Below, piece by piece: positions 1 to 9,179 of a stretch of 38,244 nucleotides of DNA (its first letter is position 1; each line of letters starts with the position of its first letter). The position numbers and the translations under genes are program-made. A model generated the notes under the pieces. It saw only the letters and a list, made by a program, of their open reading frames with translations, was not told the origin of the DNA and searched no databases. The DNA lies in NCBI GenBank assembly GCA_002329645.1, contig DCTS01000083.1, positions 3,772-42,015 on the forward strand. Reading direction: 5' to 3'. The stretch comes from Lachnoclostridium sp. UBA1434. GTDB taxonomy: Bacteria > Bacillota > Clostridia > Lachnospirales > Lachnospiraceae.

Positions 1-2781
1 ATTTACATAGTCATACCAGCGACAATAACCATTGCCCGGATAAATCCGAAGGGTCAGGTTCTTATATGACCCAGTATCATTCCCTATAGATCCTCCGAAC
101 TCAAATTTATCGTTCAAATTCATAGGCAGAATCGTACCCTCTCTGACAAACACCGGTATTTTATCAATTGGGCATTCGATTGTATATTCACCACCCTGGT
201 ATTTTTTATTATCAAACAGCCCGTACCAAGTACCTTCCGGCAAATACACCTCCGCCTTTTTTCTGCTCACATCGGTAACGGGAGCTACAAGCAGGCTGTC
301 TCCAAGCAAGTACTGATAAAGATACTTATCATTAAGGTCCAGCTCCGGGCAGGAGTATGCCATACTTCTCATTAAAGGCTCCCCGGTAATGCTTGAGTAC
401 CTGGCAAAGCTGTAGATATACGGGAGAAGGTTCATTCTTACATTGGCATAATAGCGATAGGTCTTAAGGCAATCGTCATTTCCTTTTCTCTCTGCCATAT
501 TCCAGGGGGTACGTGCCTGACTCGGCACAGGATCACCGCTCGTCTCCGAATGTACCTGCATGATGGGAGAAAATGCGGCTTGTGCTACAGCTCGCTGATA
601 TAGTTCGCTGCTGGGGACATCCCCGCTGAAGCCGGCTATATCCCAAGCTATAAAAGGTATCCCCGACATGGAAGCGCTCAATGTTGCCGTAAGCGCTTCT
701 TTAAAAGCCTGCTCGGTTGAAGATTGATCCCCTACCCAACAGGCGGGATGCTGCTGCATGGAAGAGCCTCCCGCCCTGCTGAAGGTGATCGCATCCTTCA
801 CATAGCTTCTGGCATAATCAAAATATGCCTGCGCATAAAGGTCCGGATAAGCATTGCGAAGCTCGTCTCCTTTTGTTCCGTCCGATGCTGCAACATCCCT
901 TCCCCACACAAATTCTCCGCCGTCGGTCTTAAAGCCGTCTATGCCCAGTTCCTCAAGCAGGTATTGCCGTTTTGACAAAAACCACCCTGTTGCTTCTTCA
1001 CTTGTAAAATCCACGAGCAAACTGTTGCCGAACCATGTACCATCCGGCAAACGATAGGGACTACCGTCTTTATTCTTAAGTACATAACCCTGACGGATTG
1101 CATAATCCTGATCCCTCATGGATTGAATGGTGGCGGAAGACGAATGCTTTAGCACCGGTATCTGCCAGAGCAGCACCCTGATACCGTTCTCATGAAGCTG
1201 ATCTACCATGGCTTTGGGGTCCGGCCAGCGTCCGCCGAATTTAAAATCCGACAGAGCCGGTTTGTAATCTCCGCCCTGAGGTGTGTATTCCGAATCATTG
1301 AATGTATAAAAGGTCTCTTCGTCGCTCCAGGCCTCAATGACAATTACAGATGTGGGAATATCATACTCAATCGTTTTGTTCAGCTGTTCAAGAACCTCCG
1401 ACTGCTTATTCCATTCGTTTGCCGATATCCATGGCCCGAACGCCCACACCGGCGGAAGAACCGGCTTCCCGGCTATGTTCGTATACCCGTCAGCAATACC
1501 GGCGTTATTGCCGAATAAGAAATAAGAATCCACACCCTTGCCGTTCCTGGTGTTCACCTCCACGGAGCAGATGTTTTTCTTGACGGTGTCAATCTCAAAT
1601 TTCGAATAATAAGTTGAATCTACAAAGAAGCCGTATTTATCGGGAACAAAGTAATAAGGAACCGGCGTATAGGTCTTGTCCATCTGATCCTTGTACCAGT
1701 TCACACAATAGGTATGAACGGTTTTGTTCCTCTGGTTTAATGCGTCATATTTCATGCCGAAGCCATAAAACTTATCCTCCGGGGGAGCGGATATATTGTA
1801 ACGGATGCCTCTCACATCCGCCCCGTCAGTCAGCAGTTCAAGCCCTTCCTCTGTTATGTCAACCAACAGCTTATTATTTACTGTATCGGTAATGCTTAAT
1901 GAAAATGGTTTCCCGGTAACTTTCATTTCAAGAGCTTCAGTGCTGAAAAGGTAATAACCCTCTTCCTCACGGCAGGACAAGGGCAGGACCGTTTCATTCC
2001 CGTCAATATCGCCCTTGGGTTCTATCCCTTTGGGTTCTATCCCTTTGGGTTCTTTCCCTCTGGGTTCTGTATCATGGGGTTCTTTCTCACTGGGTTCTGT
2101 ATCATTGGATTCTATCCCCTTGGGTTCTATCCTGAGCTTTAACGTTTTCTTATCAAGCAATGACAATGATATGGCAGGCGTCAGGGAGTCGGTCCTTGCC
2201 ATTATAAGGATAGTATTATCCTGTACCCCTGCTTCTAAAATATCCTTAATTGGTTCCCACTTGTATACCGTGAACTCATAGCTTTCTGTAGCCTTCTGAG
2301 GCTTATCCCGCTCTCCTGAAAGAATTCTGTATTCAATCTTATCCCCCCGGACAAAGGGCCCCAATTTTGCCTGATACTGCCTTCTCATCACTCCGGAAGC
2401 CTTGCGATTGGCTACATGCTTGCAGGCAATCGCTTCCATCTCTGCTCCGTTCAGCTTCCATTCGATCCACAGGTCCGTTTTACCGGTATTCTCACCCACT
2501 GCCAGATTTATCTCGACGATATCCCCCTCCTGCGGATCTTTCGGCATCCGGTCCCACCATATCTCAGGCACTTCCTTTGAGCCGTACAAGCTGTCCCAGC
2601 CATAGGGGTCATGTATTAATTCGTTCTGAGAGAAGGCTGTTAAGATAACCTCCTCACCTTCGTTAACAAAGGAGTCCTCCACATCAAACGAATTATTTTC
2701 AGTATTTGCATGTTTGTCACAGCAAAGTAACACCATGCACGCAATAACGGCAATACACAAAAGAACCCGATGCTTTCCCAC
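1..2781 (-). CDS. Exported glycoside hydrolase family 31 protein (3' end outside window)
   Basis: The frame is open from a GTG at 2781 to the left edge (927 codons, no stop), so the C-terminus is missing. The GTG is preceded by AAAGGGAGG six bases upstream. A hydrophobic N-terminus ending in LLCC looks like a signal peptide, possibly a lipoprotein signal with a poor lipobox. A beta-sandwich-like N-terminal region (about 35-215) is joined by a pentapeptide-repeat linker (217-257) to a GH31 core. Core signatures are FGPW, the nucleophile Asp in KTDGGE (about D620) and the acid/base Asp in WVGDQ (about D685). GH31 enzymes are retaining alpha-glucosidases, alpha-xylosidases or alpha-glucosyltransferases; the specificity is not readable here. 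It is the last visible gene of the sugar locus and probably acts outside the cell, unlike the GH31 at 19773-22508, which has no signal peptide. Confidence 0.9.
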   Translation of the reverse strand, partial: MGKHRVLLCIAVIACMVLLCCDKHANTENNSFDVEDSFVNEGEEVILTAFSQNELIHDPYGWDSLYGSKEVPEIWWDRMPKDPQEGDIVEINLAVGENTGKTDLWIEWKLNGAEMEAIACKHVANRKASGVMRRQYQAKLGPFVRGDKIEYRILSGERDKPQKATESYEFTVYKWEPIKDILEAGVQDNTILIMARTDSLTPAISLSLLDKKTLKLRIEPKGIESNDTEPSEKEPHDTEPRGKEPKGIEPKGIEPKGDIDGNETVLPLSCREEEGYYLFSTEALEMKVTGKPFSLSITDTVNNKLLVDITEEGLELLTDGADVRGIRYNISAPPEDKFYGFGMKYDALNQRNKTVHTYCVNWYKDQMDKTYTPVPYYFVPDKYGFFVDSTYYSKFEIDTVKKNICSVEVNTRNGKGVDSYFLFGNNAGIADGYTNIAGKPVLPPVWAFGPWISANEWNKQSEVLEQLNKTIEYDIPTSVIVIEAWSDEETFYTFNDSEYTPQGGDYKPALSDFKFGGRWPDPKAMVDQLHENGIRVLLWQIPVLKHSSSATIQSMRDQDYAIRQGYVLKNKDGSPYRLPDGTWFGNSLLVDFTSEEATGWFLSKRQYLLEELGIDGFKTDGGEFVWGRDVAASDGTKGDELRNAYPDLYAQAYFDYARSYVKDAITFSRAGGSSMQQHPACWVGDQSSTEQAFKEALTATLSASMSGIPFIAWDIAGFSGDVPSSELYQRAVAQAAFSPIMQVHSETSGDPVPSQARTPWNMAERKGNDDCLKTYRYYANVRMNLLPYIYSFARYSSITGEPLMRSMAYSCPELDLNDKYLYQYLLGDSLLVAPVTDVSRKKAEVYLPEGTWYGLFDNKKYQGGEYTIECPIDKIPVFVREGTILPMNLNDKFEFGGSIGNDTGSYKNLTLRIYPGNGYCRWYDYVN
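2011..2130 (-). repeat. 15-bp tandem repeat, eight copies, encoding a pentapeptide linker
   Basis: Eight in-frame 15-bp units encode IEPKG, IESND, TEPSE, KEPHD, TEPRG, KEPKG, IEPKG, IEPKG. The conserved Glu-Pro followed by charged residues suggests an extended hydrophilic linker between the N-terminal domain and the GH31 core. The three units nearest the core are almost identical in DNA, which points to recent slippage. Confidence 0.9.
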
Positions 2782-2800
2782 TGTAAGCCTCCCTTTCTCT

Positions 2801-2934
2801 CATCCGGCAAGATTGCCTTTCATCCGGCAAGATTATTTCTCATCCGGCAAGATTATTTCTCATCCAGCAAGATTATTTCTCATCCGGCAAGATTTTTTCA
2901 TCCGATAAGAATGCCTTTCATCCGGCAAGATTGA
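2801..2934 (-). repeat. 20-bp tandem repeat, seven copies, in the leader of the exported GH31 gene
   Basis: CATCCGGCAAGATT recurs on the plus strand at 2801, 2821, 2841, 2861, 2881, 2899 (diverged) and 2919, with a strict 20-bp period except for one 18-bp unit. The array fills the gap between the permease stop codon and the GH31 ribosome binding site. In the transcribed (minus) direction each unit starts with ATG, and most full units form a mini-ORF such as MRNNLAG whose TGA overlaps the next ATG. Confidence 0.9.
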
Positions 2935-3888
2935 TTATTCTCCTGTAATGCCGGTTTTCTCAATACTTTCAACAAACTGCTTCTGCAGTATCAGATAGAG
3001 AATGATTAGCGGAAGTATTGTCAGGAGCGTTCCTGCCAGCCGGATTGATTCATTCAAGGCGCCTCCCGTACTGACCGCAGCCGATGAATACAGCTTGTTA
3101 AAGCGGTCGACAAATTGCTGCAGGTGCATCGGCAGGGTGGTTACTGCGCCTGTGGAGTACTGAGGTATCTGGGTTGTATCGTTCCAGATCCATATGAAGG
3201 AAAAGAGGAAGCAAACCACAATAGCAGGCTTTGCCATGGGAAGGGCAATTTTAATAAATACTTTAAATCTTCCGGCGCCGTCAATTCTTGCGGCCTCATC
3301 AAGGGCCCTGGGGTAAGTGGAGAAGAAGTTATAATAAACAAGTAAAAATATCGAACTTTTGATACCCTGGCCAAGTATGGATATCAAATAGACGGGCCAG
3401 ATCGTTCCTATCATTTTATAGGAATTGAACAATAGGAACCTGGGTATCATGGTAACCTGGGCAGGGATTAGGAATATCAATACCGACAAGGCAATCCAAA
3501 GCTTCTTAAAGGGTACCGGAAAACGCCCAAGCCCATAACCTGCGCAGGAAAGTACCATGGTCTGCAGCATTGCCGGAAGCACCGTAACAATCAGCGAATC
3601 CCTGATACCGTTCCATACCTCCAGGGTTCTTGCCGCTTTTATAAAGCTTTCCAGGGACAGGTGGGTAGGAATCCATGTAACGGTTGAATCAACCAGATCC
3701 TTGGAGTCCATAAAGCTTGTGGATATCATATATATCAACGGGTAGATGAACACAAATCCCAGGCCGGCCAGGATGACATAGGTTAATATTCTTGACAGAA
3801 TACTGCTTTTGCCTATCCTGCCGACAAAGAAATTATGAAACAGCTTATTTACCGCTTTGAATTCCAGCTTGGTTTCTTTGTCTTTCAT
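2935..3888 (-). CDS. Carbohydrate ABC transporter permease, MalG type (second pair)
   Basis: This 317-residue inner-membrane protein has about six hydrophobic segments and the CUT1 cytoplasmic EAA loop (EAARIDGAGRFKVF then LPMAKP), which docks on the transporter ATPase. Length and topology fit the MalG subfamily. The ATG at 3888 follows a strong TAAGGAGGA site and lies 44 bp inside the end of the MalF-type gene, so the two are translationally coupled and should form a heterodimer. No ATPase gene is present in the window; CUT1 systems in Firmicutes commonly use a shared MsmX/UgpC-type ATPase encoded elsewhere. The substrate is inferred only from the neighbouring glycosidases: an oligosaccharide with alpha linkages. 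Confidence 0.92.
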   Translation of the reverse strand: MKDKETKLEFKAVNKLFHNFFVGRIGKSSILSRILTYVILAGLGFVFIYPLIYMISTSFMDSKDLVDSTVTWIPTHLSLESFIKAARTLEVWNGIRDSLIVTVLPAMLQTMVLSCAGYGLGRFPVPFKKLWIALSVLIFLIPAQVTMIPRFLLFNSYKMIGTIWPVYLISILGQGIKSSIFLLVYYNFFSTYPRALDEAARIDGAGRFKVFIKIALPMAKPAIVVCFLFSFIWIWNDTTQIPQYSTGAVTTLPMHLQQFVDRFNKLYSSAAVSTGGALNESIRLAGTLLTILPLIILYLILQKQFVESIEKTGITGE

Positions 3889-4795
3889 TTCTCGTCCTCC
3901 TTATCTCCTTCCAGTCCGTAAATATTAAAAATACGATAATAATCATAATCAGCAGGCATAGCCCGTAAATCCATGACATTGCGGCGGCATAGCTGTAAGG
4001 CCGCGCGATATCCCGGATGGAATTGACTATTTTTATATTCGTAGCGTCATCCGCGAATGTCCCCATTTCAACGATTGTATAGATAGAGTTAAGCATAATA
4101 ATCGGACGGATATAGGGCAGGGTGATCTTCCAGAACATCTCCCATGCGGTAGCGCCGTCAATGGATGCCGCTTCGTACATATTCTGATCAATCTTCTGCA
4201 GGGCGGCGAGGAAAATAATCATCTGGACACCGGTAAACCACAATATTCTTACAAAGCTGCCAAGGAAGGTAAGCAGCATGTTTGCCCAGAAATTATTGAG
4301 TTCCTGCAGTATATCGGTAACGCCGAATATATTGAAATTAATATTCATCGCAGAGGTTTCCGTTAACAGTTCAGTCATAACCGGCCCGCTCATTATGATC
4401 ACTGGGATGAAAAAGATCATGCGAAATATCGTCCTGCCGCGGAATTTTCTGTTCAGTAATACCGCTATGATTAAGGCAAATACAACCACCAGCGGAGTTC
4501 CGATCACCACAGATATTAATGACAGCAGCAGCTTGGTGGGAAACTCCGCGTCAACGAACAGGGCTTGGCGAAAATATTCCAGGCCTATCGGTTCAAGCTC
4601 GATGACACCCGGTTTGATAGCCACCTGATTAAAGCTGATTAATATAGAATAAATCAGAGGATAACAGGTAATAGCAAAGAATCCTATAATCCACGGCAGC
4701 AGAAACAATAAACCTGCAATAGCGTCACGCCTGCGGTTTGTCATTTTGAATTTTGATTTCTTAAGCTTTACTGCTTCATTTTGCGATTTACTCAT
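3845..4795 (-). CDS. Carbohydrate ABC transporter permease, MalF type (second pair)
   Basis: A membrane protein of 316 residues with a positively charged N-terminus, about six transmembrane segments and the EAA loop (EAASIDGATAWEMF then LPYIRP). It pairs with the MalG-type product of the overlapping downstream gene. I chose the ATG at 4795 because TAGGGGGT lies ten bases upstream. An in-frame GTG at 4822 would add nine residues (MKGLGGKLS) but has no ribosome binding site and overlaps the stop of the preceding DUF5696 gene. The second permease pair therefore sits directly behind the DUF5696/YIP1 genes, suggesting a joint role in capture or passage of the glycan through the envelope. Confidence 0.9.
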   Translation of the reverse strand: MSKSQNEAVKLKKSKFKMTNRRRDAIAGLLFLLPWIIGFFAITCYPLIYSILISFNQVAIKPGVIELEPIGLEYFRQALFVDAEFPTKLLLSLISVVIGTPLVVVFALIIAVLLNRKFRGRTIFRMIFFIPVIIMSGPVMTELLTETSAMNINFNIFGVTDILQELNNFWANMLLTFLGSFVRILWFTGVQMIIFLAALQKIDQNMYEAASIDGATAWEMFWKITLPYIRPIIMLNSIYTIVEMGTFADDATNIKIVNSIRDIARPYSYAAAMSWIYGLCLLIMIIIVFLIFTDWKEIRRTRNERQRNQAGIQSGK

Positions 4796-4818
4796 GCTTA
4801 ACTTACCCCCTAACCCTT

Positions 4819-7101
4819 TCACCAGGCCACTTCAAACCATCCCGGCCGGACTGTTATTTCTCCGTCCGCCTGCTCTGTCGAAGTATAATTTACATAGACC
4901 TTTGCTCCGTTATCGTAAGTGACACGGATAAATCCATCCTTCAAAGCTGTATGTTCTATGATTGAGTGACCGTATACCTTATCAAGGGCACTTGAAATCG
5001 TATTATAGGTCTCCTCGATATATCCTTCCCAGTCCTCATAATTTGTGGAAATATAGTCTTCCTCCGTGGTCTTATACAAGTCAAGGCTTGGGCAATAGGT
5101 TAATGTAAAGGAAGGAGCAACTCCGTATTCAATATGTCTTAACAAACGTTCCCGTGAATATGATCCGGTATTTAAGGATGCTCCGTACATGTTAACGCTT
5201 CCGCTTAATACGATCTGTAAAAACGGTACGGTATCCGTCTCATACAGGAACTGCCCGCTTGCCAGGGGAGTATTGTAGAATTCGGAAACATAATTCCAAA
5301 GATACTCATTCGGCCGGTACAGGGGAATTCTTTGGCTGCCGGCAAGGCCCTCCACCAGGTTAATTATTGCAGTCAGATTCTCATCCCTGGTTTTTTCCCT
5401 GCCGGATGTAAAATCACCATAAAGGCGATAGGACAGCTCATCAAGAGCATATCCGGATAAATACTCCATATCACCGAATACCTTTGCAGCATTAATCCGC
5501 TTTGCCACCTCACTAAACCTGTAAAAATATGTGGTATCGTACATAAGAGCCCTGTTGTTTCTGGATATTTCTATCGTCATATTTGACAGATTATTGGCTG
5601 CTTCGGTCCTCTTGTTAATCTGGTCCTTATTCGCGCTTACAGGGTTAAGATATAAGTAAAACCTGTTGCCAAGCCCGTTTATCTGCTTGATTAAGGACTC
5701 CAGCTCGGTTTTGTTTCCCAGTTGCCTTAGAAGCTTAGCACCCGCCTCATTATTCTTTGTATAGCTTTTATAGACATAGGATATATTCGTTATGCCCTTA
5801 TCGTTTAATAGTCCGGCAATATACGAAAAATCCCCGATGTCGGTAAATACCCTGAGTGACTTTCCAATGAACTCCTTATGCAGGCCCGCTCCGATAAGCT
5901 CCAGCTTGATGGGCATATCGGAGCTGCTATTGATTTTTTGCAGGACACCCTTCTCCTGCAAAATACTCCGGTATAATCTTGCCATTCCGTCATAGTGAGC
6001 CTGTTCCCCATCGGTAATGTATAAAGAAACCTCAGGGGATATCTTATTGAGATGAGCCTGCGGGATAATAGCTCCCGCTCCCTTTTTACGATTTATGCTC
6101 TGGTTGTATTTCTGGCGGAACTCAAACCTTGCAGCAACCCTGTTATAAGGATTGTTTGATAAGGCAGGCGTGGCCGTAATCGTGGCATATTCCGCCCCGT
6201 TCTCTATTACTGCAAATATTCCGTTCTGCTTAACCCCGTGGACAATACCGTAGACCGGCATAAGCACCTGGGGTTCTTCAACAACATAATCATTCGGCCT
6301 GTATGCCTGTAAGTCGGAGGGCTGTGCAAGGGATTCTATACCCAGATCCTTGCCGTATACTCTTGCGGCATAAGTCGAAGCGTATTGCTTCGGCTGCTGA
6401 AAACGGATCAAGGCTCCCGAGCCGTCCGGTATCAGCATGTAGCCATCCACCGTATCGCTGTAGGAGGCACCAAGGTAAGGGAAGAATGTAATTGATTTCA
6501 ATTTAAACGTGCTGTTGTTTTTACCTTCCTCTATGCTCTCTTCATCTATACGGAAGGTAAGCTTGTTATTTGTCAGTGATACGGAGACAGTAAAGGAAAT
6601 ACCCAATTCCGTATAGTCAACATGACACTCATAGCCGTTATCGTTCATTATATAGTCGGTAACCGCGTTCTCCGTCAGACCATAGCGTCCTTCCGTGCCC
6701 GCTTCATCATAGCATTCAATCGCAGCTATGGAATTGGCGAAATTATTCCAGGATTTATTCAACCCCTCTGCTTCCGATAAATCCACTCCGCCCCATATGT
6801 AGCCCGTATTCTTATTGCGTATTCGCAGAGTATTCCACTCTTTATTAAGCCAAAGCTCCGCCCGGTCCGTCTCAAGAACCATATTAAAGCCCGTCAGATC
6901 AAACCGGCTTTCCACAGCATCTTCTGTAAACGGGTGAACCTGACGGTTTGATACGGCTTCCATCATGTCGGATACCAGGGGCTTTGTATTTGTAACCGCA
7001 GCTTCTTCCTCATTCTGTGCGCTCACTGATTTCATATAAAAAGCAAAACCTAAAAGTAGGACCAGTGATGCAGCAATTATTATTCTTTTACCTGAAAGCA
7101 C
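4819..7101 (-). CDS. DUF5696-type exported or membrane-anchored protein
   Basis: This 760-residue protein starts at a GTG behind GAGGAGGTGA. The N-terminus has a signal sequence (hydrophobic residues about 7-23) with a possible VSA/Q cleavage point, so it acts outside the membrane. An N-terminal beta-sandwich contains the phrase PDGSGALIRF (about 225), which I associate with the DUF5696 family; it is followed by a region consistent with a TIM-barrel-like glycosidase fold. No catalytic pair can be named from sequence alone. The family is, from memory, found next to sugar ABC transporters and YIP1 proteins in Paenibacillus and Clostridia, as here. Its start overlaps the end of the NHL-YIP1 gene by 14 bp. 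It could be an uncharacterised glycosidase or a non-enzymatic glycan-binding partner of the permeases. Confidence 0.72.
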   Translation of the reverse strand: MLSGKRIIIAASLVLLLGFAFYMKSVSAQNEEEAAVTNTKPLVSDMMEAVSNRQVHPFTEDAVESRFDLTGFNMVLETDRAELWLNKEWNTLRIRNKNTGYIWGGVDLSEAEGLNKSWNNFANSIAAIECYDEAGTEGRYGLTENAVTDYIMNDNGYECHVDYTELGISFTVSVSLTNNKLTFRIDEESIEEGKNNSTFKLKSITFFPYLGASYSDTVDGYMLIPDGSGALIRFQQPKQYASTYAARVYGKDLGIESLAQPSDLQAYRPNDYVVEEPQVLMPVYGIVHGVKQNGIFAVIENGAEYATITATPALSNNPYNRVAARFEFRQKYNQSINRKKGAGAIIPQAHLNKISPEVSLYITDGEQAHYDGMARLYRSILQEKGVLQKINSSSDMPIKLELIGAGLHKEFIGKSLRVFTDIGDFSYIAGLLNDKGITNISYVYKSYTKNNEAGAKLLRQLGNKTELESLIKQINGLGNRFYLYLNPVSANKDQINKRTEAANNLSNMTIEISRNNRALMYDTTYFYRFSEVAKRINAAKVFGDMEYLSGYALDELSYRLYGDFTSGREKTRDENLTAIINLVEGLAGSQRIPLYRPNEYLWNYVSEFYNTPLASGQFLYETDTVPFLQIVLSGSVNMYGASLNTGSYSRERLLRHIEYGVAPSFTLTYCPSLDLYKTTEEDYISTNYEDWEGYIEETYNTISSALDKVYGHSIIEHTALKDGFIRVTYDNGAKVYVNYTSTEQADGEITVRPGWFEVAW

Positions 7102-9160
7102 GGTATTTCACCTCCTCGAACAATTCCGAGACAAAGCCCAGCAGTTCCTTCCAGAGAATATAAAGTATAATGCATGCCAAAACCGCTATTATCATAAAGC
7201 CTATTGTCAGCAATAGAATTGCTATTGTCTTTTTCGGCGTGTAACAATGGGTCTCCTTCACGGAAAGGAAGATAAGTATCAAAGTATAGCCAATAATCAG
7301 GAATAGACTGAACCGGTATATGAACTCCTCCTTCGTAGTAAGGACATGGGACGCCACCGTTAATACGGGCAGGAACAGGATAAAGGCCGAAAATGCGTAT
7401 CCGACGGATACGTATACATTTTTTATGGTCCCTTCTCCGTCATTGATCGAGCTTATCAGATAGCTTCCTATCACGAATAAAGCCACCGGCAGGACTGCCA
7501 TTACGGATATAACGAACGGATTCTGCCAATAGCCTATCCCTCCGCCGAAAACAAAGGATGTAAATCCGCGGTAAAGCATATAGACGAGATAAGCCGTGAT
7601 GTACAGAATACTTGCGCCCATAACGCTGCCGCGCTTTCCCGTTTTTATATAATAAACGCAATCTATCGGATGCCTGATCATATATAAGGTGTCGGCAAAC
7701 AGCTCCTTAAGGATACGGTGCTTTATCTTTTGTCCGTCCCACCATGTACGTAAATTGCGCAGGTAATCTACTTTTCTTCTGATGAGCCATAAAGCAAAGA
7801 AAAATATGCTTAGCAGCAGTATAACAACCAGTATTTTATCCATATTGCCGCGAAGCCACGCTGCCCTGATCTCCATATAGCACTCGGAATACCGCTCCTG
7901 ATCATACATCAGCTTATAATGCTCCGCCGCAATCTTATACTCCCCCAGCTGGAACATGGCATCTGCATAGCCGTTATGTGCCATATATGCGGACGGGTTC
8001 ATTTTCAGAATCTCAGTCCAGCCCTCAAGGCTTTTCTCATAATAGCCCTGATTATAATCATCTATTGCCTTATGCATGATTTTGGTGTAGTTCGTAGGGT
8101 AATATGCCTGGATTAATGCTCTTTCCTTATCAAGAATATATATGTTATAGTCATCATCGACTTCGATTGCGCTGACTACCGTCGTAAGGCCGTTACGGTC
8201 ACTTGAAACCGCACGCCCCCCGAACAGAAGCAATAATACCCCCGCATCGTCAAATTCCTCTATGGAGCCGGTATCGGTTACCGCGTAGATATTGCCGTTC
8301 CCTGTTACCGCAACATCCACATAATTCTTCTCTCCCCATAAACGGCCGGCTCTTTGCAAAACATTGACTCCGGCAAGATTTAGCTTCTTTATGGAATCCC
8401 TTCTGTCATTCTGTGTTACTGAATAAATAAGATTAATATGCGATACGTCAAGGGAAACAATATTCGGCGGTGTTCGAAAGAACAGCTTCGCCTTCTGCTC
8501 ATCGGTGTAAAATATCTTCTGGAACCATTCGATAATACTTAACGAGCTTGTCCTGTTGGCACCGAAAAAGCCATGAAAAACCCCGTTTTCACTGAACTGA
8601 ATTATACCCTCATGGGTTCCCTCGCTGATAACATAAATATTGTTATAGGAATCAACATCCACCTTCTTAGGTTTATAAGGACTTGCCCCGTAATTAATAT
8701 CCTGCGGACGTCCGATGCGCTGCTTTACCTCTCCCTCAGGTGACATAACAACAACCTCGGCAGCCTGATAATCAGCCACATATATCCTTCCGTCCCTGCC
8801 GACGGCTACTCCGGTGGGGTACTTAAGTTCCCCGGCCCCAATTATTTCAACCTTTCCGCTTGCCAAATCATACTTTACTATCCTGCCGTTGCCGCTGTCG
8901 GCAATATAGAGGACACTGCCGGCATAGTACAGATCCTCCGGAGCGCTCATACCGATTTCATTCAGATATATGCCGCCCGGCATATAGGCATCCTGCGTTC
9001 GCAAATAACCGTTTGAATCCACAGCCAGGGTATAGGTATACGCCGTACTCTCAATCGCCCCGGCCCGTTTTAAACCGGTGTTCATTTCGGTTACCGTCGC
9101 AAGCAATAGTATTACGGCAAGGGTTATTCTTTTCTTTCTTACTCCATTCAAAGCTGCCAC
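7088..9160 (-). CDS. Extracytoplasmic NHL beta-propeller + TPR protein with C-terminal YIP1-type membrane domain
   Basis: A protein of 690 residues. After an N-terminal hydrophobic segment, residues about 40-350 form NHL-type propeller blades (for example GRIVKYDLASG, YPTGVAVGRDGRIYVADY). Residues about 370-440 look like tetratricopeptide helices (AHNGYADAMFQLGEYKIAAEHY). A transmembrane helix at about 455-475 is followed by a multi-spanning domain (about 500-690) that resembles YIP1 proteins. The propeller is expected outside the cell. No transport or enzyme motif is visible; a scaffolding or sensing role beside the transporters is inference. The GTG at 9160 has AAGGA five bases upstream; a TTG three codons later with GAGGTGG is an alternative. 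It overlaps DUF5696 by 14 bp. Confidence 0.78.
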   Translation of the reverse strand: MAALNGVRKKRITLAVILLLATVTEMNTGLKRAGAIESTAYTYTLAVDSNGYLRTQDAYMPGGIYLNEIGMSAPEDLYYAGSVLYIADSGNGRIVKYDLASGKVEIIGAGELKYPTGVAVGRDGRIYVADYQAAEVVVMSPEGEVKQRIGRPQDINYGASPYKPKKVDVDSYNNIYVISEGTHEGIIQFSENGVFHGFFGANRTSSLSIIEWFQKIFYTDEQKAKLFFRTPPNIVSLDVSHINLIYSVTQNDRRDSIKKLNLAGVNVLQRAGRLWGEKNYVDVAVTGNGNIYAVTDTGSIEEFDDAGVLLLLFGGRAVSSDRNGLTTVVSAIEVDDDYNIYILDKERALIQAYYPTNYTKIMHKAIDDYNQGYYEKSLEGWTEILKMNPSAYMAHNGYADAMFQLGEYKIAAEHYKLMYDQERYSECYMEIRAAWLRGNMDKILVVILLLSIFFFALWLIRRKVDYLRNLRTWWDGQKIKHRILKELFADTLYMIRHPIDCVYYIKTGKRGSVMGASILYITAYLVYMLYRGFTSFVFGGGIGYWQNPFVISVMAVLPVALFVIGSYLISSINDGEGTIKNVYVSVGYAFSAFILFLPVLTVASHVLTTKEEFIYRFSLFLIIGYTLILIFLSVKETHCYTPKKTIAILLLTIGFMIIAVLACIILYILWKELLGFVSELFEEVKYRAFR

Positions 9161-9179
9161 CTCAATCCTTTATGCATGT

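Noticed and set aside
2015..2281. Plus-strand open frame with repeated GSIPL-like units
   Set aside because: It is the antisense shadow of the Glu-Pro pentapeptide repeat in the GH31 gene, without a ribosome binding site.
2801..2934. Regular repeats that could suggest a CRISPR array
   Set aside because: The repeats are contiguous with a 20-bp period and no unique spacers, and no cas genes are nearby. It is a tandem repeat.
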